A stretch of DNA of 64,000 bases, from assembly GCF_000275845.1 (NCBI RefSeq), contig NW_006766903.1, forward strand, positions 243,500 through 307,499, written 5' to 3'. The stretch comes from Dichomitus squalens LYAD-421 SS1 (Eukaryota; Basidiomycota; Agaricomycetes; Polyporales; Polyporaceae). Made by a program: the position numbers and the translations under genes. Below, one piece after another: positions 45,729 to 58,115 of this stretch. Each line of letters opens with the position of its first letter. Within the stretch, counting starts at the first letter, position 1. A model generated the notes under the pieces. The model was not told where the DNA came from and made no database searches. It saw nothing but the letters and a program-made list of their open reading frames with translations.

Positions 45729-47863
45729 ATGGACAAGTCACAGGCTACGCTCTACGGTGTTTTGGCTGCCCTCGTAGCGATATACGTGTTCCGATGGAGA
45801 ACCAACCGGGTAAGGATCTCTATTCACAATTTCGCATCGTCCTGTACTTACGCTCTCTCCTTTCCCCAGCTTCAGCATATCCCAACCCTCGGAGGTCCCT
45901 CCGATCCGGTGCTGTCTTACCTGTCAGCGTTCAACTACATCCTCAACAGCACCAAGATTCTCAGAGAGGGATATGAAAGAGTGCGTGCATGGTTTGATCG
46001 CAGAAGTGCGCCTCATCGATAAGCGATCCACAAATGGTTTGGTCTCTGGCGGACAGTTCAAGGGTTCGGCGTTCAAGGTCGCAGACTTGGAATCGTGGAC
46101 GGTGATTTTGAATGGTCCAGAGATGGTGGATGAGATCAGGAAACGGCCGGATGAGGAGCTCTCGGCCATGGAGAGCAACGAAGAGGTGATGTCCATATTG
46201 ACACCGCGCCTTGCTGTTACCTTGACCATTGACACGTATATTCCAGTTCCTTCAGATACGCTACATCTTTGGCAAGGAGCCGTACGAAGATCCTTATCAT
46301 ATTCGCCTGACCAGGGATAAGTTGACAAGAACCCTGCCGGCCATCGTCCCAGACCTAGTCGATGAGCTGCGGGCAACCCTACCTGAATACGTTCCCACTC
46401 ATGGCGATGGTACGTAGCCACATTGCATTTATCGTGATATGGATAGTCCGTTGTATGACCCTCCAATGGAAACAACAGAATGGACCACTATAGACGTCAC
46501 CACGACTACGCAGAAGATTGTCGCTCGCCTGAGCAATCGTGTCTTCGTCGGACTTCCCGTATGTGAGTCTGATAAATACCTGTAGTGGACACGGCTTAAC
46601 TGAAGTTATCATTAGGTAGAAACGAAGAATATCTGAAGATGGCAGTAAGTATAGCGACGGACCTTATCAAGGACGCATTCATCCTCAAGACGTCCCCCCA
46701 TTTCCTGCGACCGTGAGATGCACCTACACTTGCGTGCAGGTGCCGATGAGATTTGACTCTTGTCACGCAGAATCGTGGCATGGTTGACTAGTAGCACGAG
46801 GCGGACAGTACGTCGCGCCCTCCCATATCTGAGGCCCGTTATCGCAGAGAGGAAGGAGCAGATTGCAGAGCATGGTCTAGGACAAGACTGGCCAGGGAAG
46901 CCGGTGAGTCATTCACCCAGTTGCACAAGCGAGAGGTCGCTTACTAAGGGCGTGTAGAACGATATGCTACAATGGATTATAGAGAACGAGATGTTGAGAG
47001 GTGCAGAAGACGAAGCCATCATTGCGAGGATTCTACTGGTCAACTTTCAGGCTATCCACACGACATCAACGGTATGTCCAAGCCCACGCTTCATACATTC
47101 CAGACAGCCATCTAAGCCTGCAGAGCATTACACATGCGCTCTACCATCTTGCAGCATCCCCGGAATATATACATCCTCTGCGCGAAGAGGTACAGTCCAT
47201 CATTGCGGCAGAGGGATGGACGAAAACGGCATTGGGCAAGATGCGGAAGCTCGACAGTTTTCTCAAAGAGTCGCAGAGGTACAACGGGATATCCTTGGGT
47301 AGGTGAATTCGCTTGTGGCATACCAACGCTTTGATGTGGTATTGATACTTGGTCATCTATGTCCAGTTGCTCCGGGACGGAAGGCGCTGAAAGACGTCCG
47401 GCTTAGCGACGGCACAGTCATCCCCGCGGGCACGATGGTCAACATGAACACCCACCGTTTACATCTAGACGACGCCTGTTACCCTAACGCGAACGAATTC
47501 GACCCTTTCCGCTTCGCGCGCATCCGCGAGGTCGATGGGGAGGGCACGAAGCACCAGTTCACACACACGTCGAATCAATATGTGGCGTTCGGTATTGGAC
47601 GGCACGCCTGGTGAGTCGCGCGTCACAGCCCATTATCTTTCATTGTACGATACAAACGCTGCCACTGTTTCATTTTCAGCCCCGGACGGTTTTTTGCCGC
47701 CACTGAGCTCAAGGCGCTGCTCGCGTACATCGTGATCAACTATGATCTGAAGGTCGCTGGAGACGGGACGCGTCCACGCAATCTATACTTCAGCCACGCT
47801 ATCCTCCCGAGCATGAGCGGGAAGATCATGCTCAGAAAGTGTCAAGTGGAGGAGGTAACGTGA
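45729..47863 (+). CDS. Cytochrome P450-1 (CYP512-like), 504 aa
   Basis: There are eleven exons: 45729-45809, 45870-45980, 46057-46185, 46247-46409, 46479-46562, 46616-46712, 46771-46903, 46958-47071, 47124-47298, 47367-47610 and 47680-47863. The introns are 52-76 nt and the sum of 1515 nt is in phase. The order is: N-terminal ER anchor (LYGVLAALVAIYVF), IPTLGGPSDPVLSY, I-helix region LLVNFQAIHTTS without the usual Thr pair spacing, ExxR as FLKESQR, then FDPFRF, and heme loop FGIGRHACPGRFFA with Cys about 444 split by an intron. It resembles agaricomycete CYP512/ent-kaurene-oxidase-like P450s, some of which oxidise triterpenoids; its substrate is unknown. It is a twin of the gene at 52097. Confidence 0.9.
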
Positions 47864-49170
47864 TTGTAGATTCTGGACAGGCGAGGCGTTATACACGGAG
47901 TGGACATCGTATAATATCGCTGCATATACGCTTCTTGACTACTGTTTTGCTCATCGACCAGCGGTCACGGGATTATCTATCCACCATTCAATTATATCTC
48001 GGTTTTGAGCCACGCCGCCCTGAAGTATTACCAGTCGCGCGCAGTTCGACAAAGTGCAACATGTCAACCAAATGCCTGTAGGGGCTCACTTTGTCGAGAA
48101 CAGCAGGTCTCACCGCCTGCACGCAAGGGACCTTTGCCAGCAAACATTCGAGACCCCTGGAATGGGACAGATGACTCGTTTACTACAGCCATGAGATCAG
48201 CTGGATACATACGGGTGCGGATAGGCATACACGGAGTGCCAGTGCTTGATACACGCATCGGATATAATCTGCTCGGGGATTCTACCTCGCACGATGTATG
48301 CGAGCGTAAATGCTCATATTACCTATTATTCCATGAAATGTACGGGGTACTGACAATACAAATGCATGTATGTAAGAGCATAGAGTATTGTATGGTCGAC
48401 TGTAGCGAATGCGGCTGCTGTGAGCAAGATTGCCCATGGCAATCGCAAGCACTGAACACGCCGGGCACGCCCAGAGGTGTTCGCGACGTGATCGCAGAAG
48501 CTGGTAAGGGGAAAAAAGGGCAGAAATGTCAGAAGACCGCCTGAGCGGCGTGCACCCACCTGGCTAACGCGAGAATCAGCACACGTTGGGAAAAATGGTA
48601 TTTGCGCACCTGCATTGCCGAGACTACCGATCAGGGCACCCACAAACAGAAGCGACTCGGCAGAAAGGCACGCCGGCAGGGAAGATGCAATATACCGCTC
48701 CCAATAATTGCACTGATTTCGGGATAATCGTCAGTACCCATCGCACAGGCGCGAGGGAACGCTAAGGTAGCGAGCATCGGCCGCCGTCGGTGGTCAACAG
48801 AGAGCGAATTGAAGTATGATATGCTCAGACGCGTGAAGTGGAGGACTACAGGACACACATCCGGATAGACCTGAACTTACCGGATGGACGTCTAGACACA
48901 TCGTCATAGTAGTGGATGCAAACAGATCTTGAGTATCAAACGCCGGGCTGTTGCCCGTTGTCCAGGAGCGTCTATAGTGTCAAAGAGCAGGCCTTCAGCA
49001 CGGACGCGAACATATACGTGCGAAGAGAAAGACACAGGGAGTGTAAGTGCGCACATTGGGGCCGCAGCAACGACATCTATCGGCACGCAGCATCAGAAGG
49101 CATGGCGTAGTGGAGGTGTGAAGGGGACGAGACATACCTGGGAGCATCCTCGGGTGGTCAATGATTGATG
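47864..49170. other. Intergenic after P450-1, no gene seen
   Basis: A short stretch near 47985-48020 faintly resembles P450 exon 4. Otherwise nothing is recognised. Confidence 0.4.
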
Positions 49171-50135
49171 CCCAGTGAAAACCCCGTCTATTGCCAACGA
49201 TTGCTGCCTATTGCCATCTAATGCCGTCTTTTCTGAGCGATTTGGATGACAGCTCGGCGTCTAAAGCGGCTCGATTCATATATCGATTGGCTCGTTTTAT
49301 ATATACAATGGACCATTTGACGTCGATCGAAAGTATCAAACGGGTCTTCGACGTATATACTACTGTTGCATCCATGTCCACTATATATACTGCCTGTGTG
49401 CCAACCGACGGTTTTCCGACCATATCCATTCTTACGTCGTCTTCGATCTCGTCCCTGGCTCCTTTGTCCATGACGCCATCGGTGTCCGCGACACTCTTAT
49501 AAAGGTGGGCGATGGCCGGCCTCCCGTCTCTGCGCCCTTTCTTCCCTCCTCTCACCATCCCTTCCTGTCCTTGGGTACACTCACTCACAGTGAGGCTAAC
49601 AGGTAGGGCATCGCTGTCTCAGTCTGTACATGTCACACACAGGTGAGTGGGCTAGTCGCTGTCGTACAGCATACAGGTAAGTCGCACACGAGGTTATTGC
49701 ACAGGGAGCAAAGAGCGCGTGAGGCAATGCAGCAGTACTTAGTGATAGGTCACTGAATGTCGTCGCACGGGTGCGGGGAGTAGCGTACTAGTATGTAATC
49801 CGACCAATGTACCGTAGAGTAGCCACCTATAAATATCCTCGTCCATGCGCGATCTAGAACCGGATAAAGCATACGAATTTTTCAGTACTGTCGTAATCTG
49901 TCCCAATCTGTTTGTCAGACGTTGAATAGAGTGAAACATACCAATATCGGGGGGAAAAGATACAAATAGACGTGAAAAGTTGATCGGCGGCAAATAGCTT
50001 TTTGTGCCTTTTGTCACCGTTTTCCATCGAATGATACCGATTTCTATCGATTTCTAGGTATTACTGTCTTTTCGCCAGACAGAAATCGGCTGAAAAAGAC
50101 CAGAATAGTGGGAAACAGACGGGGTTCTCACTGGG
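49171..50135. mobile_element. hAT-type non-autonomous element, ~965 bp
   Basis: The terminal inverted repeats are CCCAGTGAAAACCCCGTCT (49171-49189) and its near-reverse complement at 50117-50135 (18 of 19). The element is flanked by ATTGATG on both sides (49164-49170 and 50136-50142), or GATTGATG if one terminal G belongs to the duplication. A 7-8 bp duplication and CAGTG-type ends fit the hAT superfamily. The subterminal parts repeat words such as ATTGCC and GAAATCG. The internal frame (49208-49588, minus) is not a transposase, so it is a MITE or deletion derivative. Confidence 0.85.
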
Positions 50136-52042
50136 ATTGATGACTCTTCACCAGAGCTCCGGCCGCACAGGTCCTGAGCGCTGAGCGTTAATGTACATCG
50201 CCCGTTAGCACACATTCTGGCTGGGAAACACACTTGAGACATTCGGTTTCGTTTGCATGCTCTGACAGTGCCACCACGTTGCATGGTCGACTTGCTGGTC
50301 AAACAGAGACGAGTTGAGGGATGGCACCCTATGAGAGTAAGACAAAACATTGAGCATCGGAGCAGAATATAAGATCGCCCACAGTCAGATGAGCAGCTGT
50401 GGCCAAGCAGAAAGGAAGGATGCAAGCCTCGCTACGTCGGGCTGCGTCATCGCCGTTGCCATTGCATTTGATCGGAACCGCATTTCAGGCGCTTATTGTA
50501 CCGACTAACTCCGATCTCAACCTGAGCAGTACGACTCTATGACCCAACGACATTCGACTCGTAGCCCTTCATGATCCCGCTCAGTATTATATATCAGCCA
50601 TTGCCTGCTTGAATTTTTTGCATCACATTAAGAACGTGCGTTCTACGTTGCTCGGAAGACGGACCCGTCGCCACACGAGCGCTCGGGCCGCTCAAAACAT
50701 CTTTTCAGTTCGCCATGCACCTACTCAAGTCCACACTTCGGGATGTCTTTCCAGACTCATGATATCGGCCAATGTACGGCCTATCATTAAGGCGTAGGTT
50801 TTCTGGTGTCTAAATGAGAAGCTGCATCACTGCCACTTTCAAGTATGCATCTCCTCGTTCCTCCGCTTCAACATTTTGTCCTTCGTATCAAAGAGACGTT
50901 ATCCCCTACCTAGCCTACCCAAAAACCCTAGTATAACTTGTAGAAGTCGAACAACTAGGTTGCCGCCCGATGCATCGGCAACCGGATTTCCGACTAGGAC
51001 CATAACCCGGCCTTATCTACCTGCTCTCCACCCTGTATGTGCTAAGTCCTCGCGTTCGCATCTTCTTCTTGATTTCTGCATTTCAGCGAGAGGAAGAGTA
51101 TGGGTGCATTTTTTCACTATGTACAGGCGCGATTTAGGACTGATCTCCCCCAGGGAGCGTCGAAGCCGCCTTAAGGTCTGCACCAGAGCTGTCGTTGGCC
51201 TCGTGAACCTTGAGCCGTATGGGGAGGGCGTCGAAACCGCAGGCGCGTTTTTCCATCCCATTCGCAAAAGTGCGCATTCATAGCTTATGTCCTGAAATAT
51301 CCTATACTACTGAGCACTCTTGCGTGACCACTTGGCGATGCCAGTCGAGTTCACTATACCAATTAGCGACTCCCTCCACTACCTACTCTCGAGCCTCATA
51401 TTAACAATACTAACAGAAGGGAGGCCGAACCGCGACAAGGTTATGTATCAACCAGAGACGCCCCTGAATCGAGGCTGTTGTCTATGCATACAACAATAAA
51501 TTCTCGGCCAATGCCCTACTACCTATATCTCATACTCTAAGCCAACATCTTCAAGGCTGTATATTTGTAACGGGTACCTTACTCCAAGACGTGAGCCCTC
51601 GCACTTTCGCACAAGGACCAGGACCGACGTAGATGTGTACATGACCGTATCGGGATTCAGACATACTCCTGCCAGAGCGAGAAAGTTCACCCAATTTTTT
51701 TCTTCGAATATCACACCAGTCAGAGTCTCCAGGGTCCTCAGAACCTGCGTAGTAGCTCCTGTCATGAGAAGACGTCTCCGCGCTCCCAAGTAAGTCAACG
51801 ATGATTGATCATCATCCAGGCGGCTAAGCACTGCCTGCGGAACAATCGGACAGGCGGTGCCACACTACTCTCCTTCTTGTTCATCATGCTATTGCAATAC
51901 TTGGAACTAGTTACTTCTGAGATCGGCACCCGGTAGCTAGGTAAAGCACATGTATTGCCGTAAGGCGTTTGTAAGCCCAGATAGCACCCACTCAGAAGAG
52001 CTTGTCGTGATGATCGGAGCAAATATGACACAGCTTAACCTG
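50136..52042. other. Intergenic, no gene seen
   Basis: Only short frames between the hAT element and P450-2, no motif. Confidence 0.4.
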
Positions 52043-52048
52043 TATATA
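52043..52048 (+). promoter_or_regulatory. TATA box of P450-2
   Basis: TATATA 49 nt before the ATG at 52097, comparable to the arrangement in P450-1. Confidence 0.45.
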
Positions 52049-52096
52049 GTGGCCTAGCTCAATGCGTATACTTTAATTCCTTCTCTGTTCTACCGT

Positions 52097-54233
52097 ATGG
52101 AGGTATCTCAGGGTGCCGTCTATGGTGCTTTGGCTGCACTATTGGCCATGTACATTCTCCGATGGCGACGCAGCCCAGTGAGTTCTCTCTTCACAACGGC
52201 GCCTCATCCCTGCTGATCCGATTTGACGTACAGCTGTATCGGATCCCTACTCTTGGAGGGCCTTCTGATCCAGTGCTATCCTACTGGTCCGCGTTCATCT
52301 ATCTCATCAACAGTAGGCATATTCTTAGAGAGGGTTACGAGAAGGTGCGCGTATACCCCGCTGAGATCTAGTCCATGACCTTATTCGCCTAAATAGTTCC
52401 ATGGTTCCGCCTTCAAAATCGCTCTTCTCGACTCATGGATGGTAATTGTGAACGGATCAAAGCTCGTAGAGGAGATAAAGAGACGATCGGGAGAGGAACT
52501 TTCGGCGGTGGAAGAGACCGAAGAGGTATATATCCCACAATCCTGCTCTCCCCTTGCTTGATACTAGGCGGACCTTGACCAATGTTGCATATCCTCTAGT
52601 TCCTGCAGATCCAATATATTCTCGGTTGCGAGCCTCGCGACGATCCTTATCATGTCGACCTGATCAGCGGCAAATTGACCAGAACACTCTCCGCCATCCT
52701 CCCAGAGCTACTAGACGAGCTAAGGGTATCCCTGCCAGAGTATGTTCCAACCCATGATGATGGTACGTGATCCATGATGACGGGTATCATGATATGGTAA
52801 ATACATCAATGAGGACTAAACACGTACCGTTAGAATGGGCCACGGTAGACGCCACTATGACTATGCAAAGAGTTGTCGCTCGCCTCAGTAACCGGGCCTT
52901 CGTTGGACTTCCCATATGTGAGTATCGTACAAGTTCATAACTTCTAAGCGAAGGTTGTTGTATTGACATTTTCAAAGGCAGAGACAAAGAGTATCTGAGG
53001 CTAGCAACAGCAGTAGCGATGGATTTCGTGAAAGACGGTTTCATTTTGAAGATGTTCCCTCAGTTCCTCAGGCCGTAAGCCATCTATTCTGCGTGAGTCT
53101 GCATGAGATCTGAGACTTGTCCTATAGAGTCGTCGCAATGTTGACAGGGAGTACAAAGCGTACAATACGTCGCACTCTACCCTACCTGAGGCCGGTTATC
53201 AGGGAGAGGAGGTCGCAGATCGCAGAACACGGTCTGGGACCCGACATGCCAGGAAAGCCGGTGCGTCGCAGTCTCAATTTCCTCCTGCGACATTCTTCGC
53301 GCGCGATTGACAATCAGTTATGTAGGGTGACATGCTCCAGTGGATTATAGAGCAGGCAGTCCAGAGAGAGGGGGACGATGAGTCGATTGTCACAAGAGTC
53401 CTTTTGGTCAACTTTGCGTCTATTCACACGGCGTCCATGGTAAGTCCCATTATATCCTCAATACCCTACAGAAGCAGTGCTCAGCAAGCAGAGTATCACA
53501 CACGCCCTGTACCATCTTGCAGCAGCTCCAGAATACGCTGAACCTCTTCGCGAAGAGGTTATGTCGGTCACAGAAGCACATGGATGGACGAAGGCTGCCA
53601 TGGGCAGGATGTGGAAGCTTGACAGCTTTCTCAAGGAATCCCAGCGGTACAACGGCATCGCATTAAGTAGGTGCATCCCGTTCGTATGATCTCTTTGTAT
53701 TGCTAACTCCCTGATTCAAAATATCAATTGAGCAGCTACTATTGGACGAAAGGCAATCAAAGATGTCATTCTAAGTGACGGCACGGTCATTCCCGCAGGC
53801 ACTAGGGTAGCCTCGAACACATACGGGATGCACTTCGACAACGCATACTACCCCGATGCTGACAAGTTTGATCCTTTCCGCTTTTTGAACATTCGGAAAG
53901 TCCAGGGCGAAAGCACAAAGCACCAATTAGTGAACACGTCGAATGATTACGCGGCCTTCGGTGTCGGACGACATGCCTGGTGAGTTCCCTGATACTCTCT
54001 CAGTATCTGCGTCCAGAGGTTATATCTCATGTCTATCACTCCCATCTAGCCCTGGGAGATTCTTTGCGGCCATAGAGCTGAAGGCGATGCTCGCGTACAT
54101 TGTGCTCAACTACGACTTGAAGATGTCTGGGGATGGGGCACGCCCCCCGAACATGTATATTGGCCCCACTGTCCTACCGAGCATGAACGGCAAGATTTTG
54201 TTCAGAAGACGTCGGACAACAGGGACTTCATAA
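52097..54233 (+). CDS. Cytochrome P450-2 (CYP512-like), 504 aa
   Basis: There are eleven exons: 52097-52177, 52234-52344, 52397-52525, 52600-52762, 52834-52917, 52978-53074, 53128-53260, 53326-53439, 53492-53666, 53736-53979 and 54050-54233. Every exon has the same length as in P450-1, and the introns are 52-74 nt. The marks are the anchor VYGALAALLAMYIL, IPTLGGPSDPVLSYW, LLVNFASIHTASM, FLKESQR, FDPFRF, and FGVGRHACPGRFFA with Cys about 444. All key residues are present, so both twins should be active enzymes; sequence differences are spread along the protein. Direct orientation and 4.2 kb spacing indicate tandem duplication. Confidence 0.9.
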
Positions 54234-54955
54234 ATCCGTATCCCGATACTATCTATGCCAGCCGACACGGATATCCGCAACAGTGTACTCCGGCTGTTTA
54301 CTAGTGCTTATATGGGCAAACCTTTGTACTCTCGAGCGAGATCGGGTCGTTCGCGAGTGGGCAAATAGTCAACGGTGTATGGCGTACTTTCACGAGAAAT
54401 ATGTACAACAATCTCGGCCAAAACTCTGCACTGCCTGCAACCATCCCGCAGAATGAAGGGACGTCGAGACCTGAATAGCATCTCGGCTGTCCAGAGCTAT
54501 TTTCCTGCAAGGAGACAGCGACAAAGCACTGGACGAGCTACCGGGGGTATCCAAATTTGGCAACATTATCAAGTGCATGTGTAGTGTGATCCAGCTGTCT
54601 ATTTCAGTAGAGGACGTAAAGCATACGGCCGGCACAACGGTATGGGGAGTTCGCATGTCAGTATATTGAGGGCATCAGCGCGGCAATATATTGTGCATGG
54701 AATGAGACGCGTAGTATGAGATCGTTCAGGTCCAAAGCAGCGTATACACAGAGTAGTATGGCACGAGGACTTATGAGGTTCTGCATCGATGCGGAGGCGA
54801 TATAGATGTCTATGTTACTTGCATGGGTGCGACAGCACCAGAATGGGCAGCACAACGGACACGGCATTCTTTGTGATAAGTGATTATGTATAGGTACAAT
54901 GATTTGCTGTGTACACAATGGACGTCAATGAGTAGATATACAATGGATTAGCTGC
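54234..54955. other. Intergenic, no gene seen
   Basis: Short frames only, between the P450-2 stop and the family-X copy 2 end. Confidence 0.4.
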
Positions 54956-55190
54956 TTAAGATGCCCATGTCTCGACGTCCAATGCTTTGTCTCCAAAGAC
55001 AAGGTTAGCGGCATCCTTTGAACGCATCCATACTACCTCCAGGGTTCGCATACCCGTCGCGGCAGCATGGGTCATTGTGTGGATTAGAGGTATGACAAGA
55101 CGGTCAACTGGAGACCATGCTAAAGCAAGGATAGGATCTTATGTCAACCCGAGATTCAAATGTGTTAGAATACAGAGTATGAGAACGAAT
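54956..55190 (-). pseudogene. Family-X C-terminal fragment, copy 2
   Basis: The minus-strand frame ends AAATGMRTLEVVWMRSKDAA, NLVFGDKALDVETWAS, stop. This pairs with AAVGMQSLEMSWKCGGDAA...LVFGDTSLNFETWTT at 43044. An upstream hydrophobic exon could not be joined, so it may be a fragment or a gene with unresolved exons up to about 55.7 kb. Confidence 0.35.
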
Positions 55191-56549
55191 CAGCAGTAAA
55201 GACATACTCCGTCCATGATGCGTCTGCAGTGGTCCTTCCCCCTCTGGGAGGGGTTTGGCGGCCATGATCGTAGTGCTACTATGGAGGATATGAGTCACAC
55301 TGCTACATCCAGATACCTGAGACCTGAGCGTTGGAGAAGTAATCCACTAACCCGCCTGATGGACTGCTAGATCGCTGCGCCACGACTTCCATGTGCTGGG
55401 AACTGTCCCTCGACCGGACCACCGAGTCCATGTCGTCCAAGTGTAGAGGAGTTAATACCTTTGGGAAGGGTCCAGTGAAAGTGTAGCAGAGTGAGAACGA
55501 GGGATCCAGACGACAACGTGCACGGGTGAGCGGGTTTGGCTTGGCTTGAGTACGTTCGGGGGGAGATAAGGAGGTTTGTCACCATATGGAACGTATAAGC
55601 CCCGCAGAAACAGCACTTGCATCCGGAGAGATTGTCATCGAATCTTCTCCGCTTCATCAAATCACGACCCACCTGAGTTGCTTTGCGAATGTATCCGTCA
55701 CAGCCTGTGCGACAGTGGCGCTTGCCTATTTCGTATCATACGGCTCTAAGAGCCATCGTAGCGGGGACACATCGTGCCTGGCCGCTTGTCAAAGAAGGTT
55801 CTTTGGTACAGCGCCTCAGTCGAAACCTTCCGCTACTTCCCATAATAAAGTTCAATGGGCGCTCGGCGTCAGAGAGGCCAGCATAGACATTCTGTGCCGC
55901 TCGCGTCAATCTCGGAACAGCGAAGGGTGCCCTGTCAGTCATGCCACCAGCAGGACCTTGTCCTCACTGCCTGCCTTATCCGAGCCGGTATGACATGGAG
56001 CATCGCACCCGATCCACATAATGACAGGAAGGAAGAATAGCTACCTCATAGAAGTGCAAGAACGTGCGTTAAATGAATGGTGGACCCCCCGAAACCAGTG
56101 TCTTTGAAGCGCAAATAACCAGGAGCTCCATTAGGCTACTTATTATATGGCTGTTCAGCCCAATGCTATTGAGGCGCGCGCTTAGGTCGCGCTCAACCAA
56201 TGATGAAAGTGACAAATGGGATGGGCAGCAATACGCAGGGGAGCAACACGCCAGTAAACGGCACCAAGCACGGATGCATGTTTAATGTTCAAGGCCGGAT
56301 GTGTCAAGATGGGCGATAGATAGGAGCATCATACCTCAACATCTAGAGCTCTCCTCGGGCTCACGGCGGCGTGTGGCTCGGAGAGTCGATGCCGGTTTGG
56401 CTTCTATTCCCGATCTATTTCCTTGGGCAGCGTGGGAAGAGTACCGCGTTGGCTCTCAGGGCCTTTCGAGTAGGGTGTCCTGACGCAAACGGTCAATGTC
56501 TCTTTTCGCTTTGCCCTGACTTTGACCCTCTCCTTTGAAGGCACAAAAT
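55191..56549. other. Unresolved / promoter side of the ERG27-like gene
   Basis: No supported gene. A CT-rich stretch (56510-56540) lies directly before the ERG27-like ATG. Confidence 0.4.
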
Positions 56550-58115
56550 ATGGAAACGCCGAAAGGTCTAGTTATCGTGGTCACCGGAGCCAACAGGTGA
56601 GAGACATTCAGACCTTACTTCCTGGCCGCTCATGCGAAGTCTCCGTTAGTGGGGTTGGCTTCGGTATATGTCATCGACTTCTCGTTCAGCTCTCCACAGG
56701 TCACCCTTCCGACTCAAAGCCGTACTTTGATGTCTCTAAGCCTGAGCATGGTGCTCATGAAGTCGCGGCTGACGAATACGCTTTCTCTGCCGATGCTGGG
56801 GTGACCATAATCCTCGCGTGCCGCAGTCCTGCTCGAGGTCAGGAAGCGAAGACAAAGCTTTCTCGTCTCTTGGATGAACACATATCCAAGCTCAAGCGAG
56901 GGTCTCAGGAGCACGAGTATGCCAGCACATTTAGACGCAACGTCAGGCTCTCAGTTGAATTACTTGACTTGGCCTCGATCAAGAGCGTGTTGGAATTTGG
57001 CCAGACGGTCGCTAAGAAGTACGTCGCTCCGTCCATGTCTGAAATGTACAATGAATACAACATTTCGTCTCTGATTGCAGCTACGAGTACATCTCACATC
57101 TCATCCTCAATGCCGGTACCGCGACATATAGCCATCTCGACACTCTCCGCTTCATTGTGGATCTAGCGCGCTACCCAATGTTTGGCGCACGGAACCCCCG
57201 CGCCAACTTACAAGTCAGCGGAGTTATGAGTCAAGACAACCTAGGCTACGTGTTCCAGTGTAACGTATTTGGACACTATGTTCTTGTGAGTGACCCGAGC
57301 TGGCATCCCGCAGAACAAGCATTGATGCTCTGCAACACGCACAGTACCGCTCCGTCCAACACCTCCTCATCGCATATGCGAACGTGTCCAAGCTCTCAGC
57401 CAGAGTGTTGTGGATGGGATCGCTCGAAGCCGCTCCTCTCTTCGATCCCGAGGACGACTGGCAACTCACCAATACTTTACATTCATACCAGGGTTCGAAA
57501 TATGAGCTTGAGCTCCTGTCGTTCGAGCTCGACAAGCGCGCTCTCAACCCCAAGCACGCTGATGTGGGGACGGCACTTGGTGACCTTGCTGGATCCCACG
57601 GCAAAATACGTCACCTGATTGTTAGCCCGGGCGTTGTCCAAACGAACATGAGCAAGACGCTGAACATCAAGATCCCGGGATACCTGTTCCAGGCAAGAAT
57701 GCTACTTGGCATGGTGCGTCGTACTGAAATCTACGTGGATCCTGCCTGATTTGAGTACGTCTAGCTTCGCTTCTGTGGATGTACCCACATAATGAGTTCA
57801 CTCTATGCTGCGGCTGTCGGACCTGTGCACGTTGCTCTTGCCCCCCTCAACTCCATTCCGACTCCACAGAACATGCCTCACGTTCGACCAGCGGACACTG
57901 GTTACCCACCTTGGCATGTATACTACGGCCAGACGACATCTGAGGCCCAGATGTGCCGGATTGGGTCGGAGAGTAATCGATGGGGGAAAGAACGACCGGG
58001 GATAGTTGCTGTCCCAGTCTGGGAGGCGTATCCAAATTTGAGTCAGACGTTGCTAGAGCGATTTGAGAGACTTTATCAGACTTTTCTGCAGGCATATGCT
58101 AGTAATTCTACTTAG
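56550..58115 (+). CDS. ERG27-like 3-ketosteroid reductase (SDR family), 446 aa
   Basis: There are five exons: 56550-56596, 56650-57018, 57081-57285, 57345-57713 and 57765-58115. The introns are 51-62 nt and the sum of 1341 nt is in phase. The marks are the nucleotide-binding motif VTGANSGVGFGI, ACRSPARG, NAG in LILNAGT, and NVFGHYVLYR. The catalytic Ser is about 233 (WMGSLEAAP) and the YxxxK about 255-259 (SYQGSKYE), in the context DDWQLTNTLHSY that is characteristic of fungal Erg27. PGVVQTNM and a C-terminal membrane-associated part (LYAAAVGPVHVALAPL) follow. Erg27 reduces the 3-keto group during C4-demethylation of sterols at the ER or lipid droplets. It may be the housekeeping gene or a paralog; one window cannot tell. 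Confidence 0.88.

Noticed and set aside
47985..48020. Possible P450 exon-4 relic (CTCGGTT..GAGCC..GC)
   Set aside because: Only about two thirds of some 33 bases agree and nothing around it continues the match.
49208..49588. 126-codon minus-strand frame inside the hAT-type element as a transposase
   Set aside because: No hAT transposase or zinc-finger motif; composition looks random.
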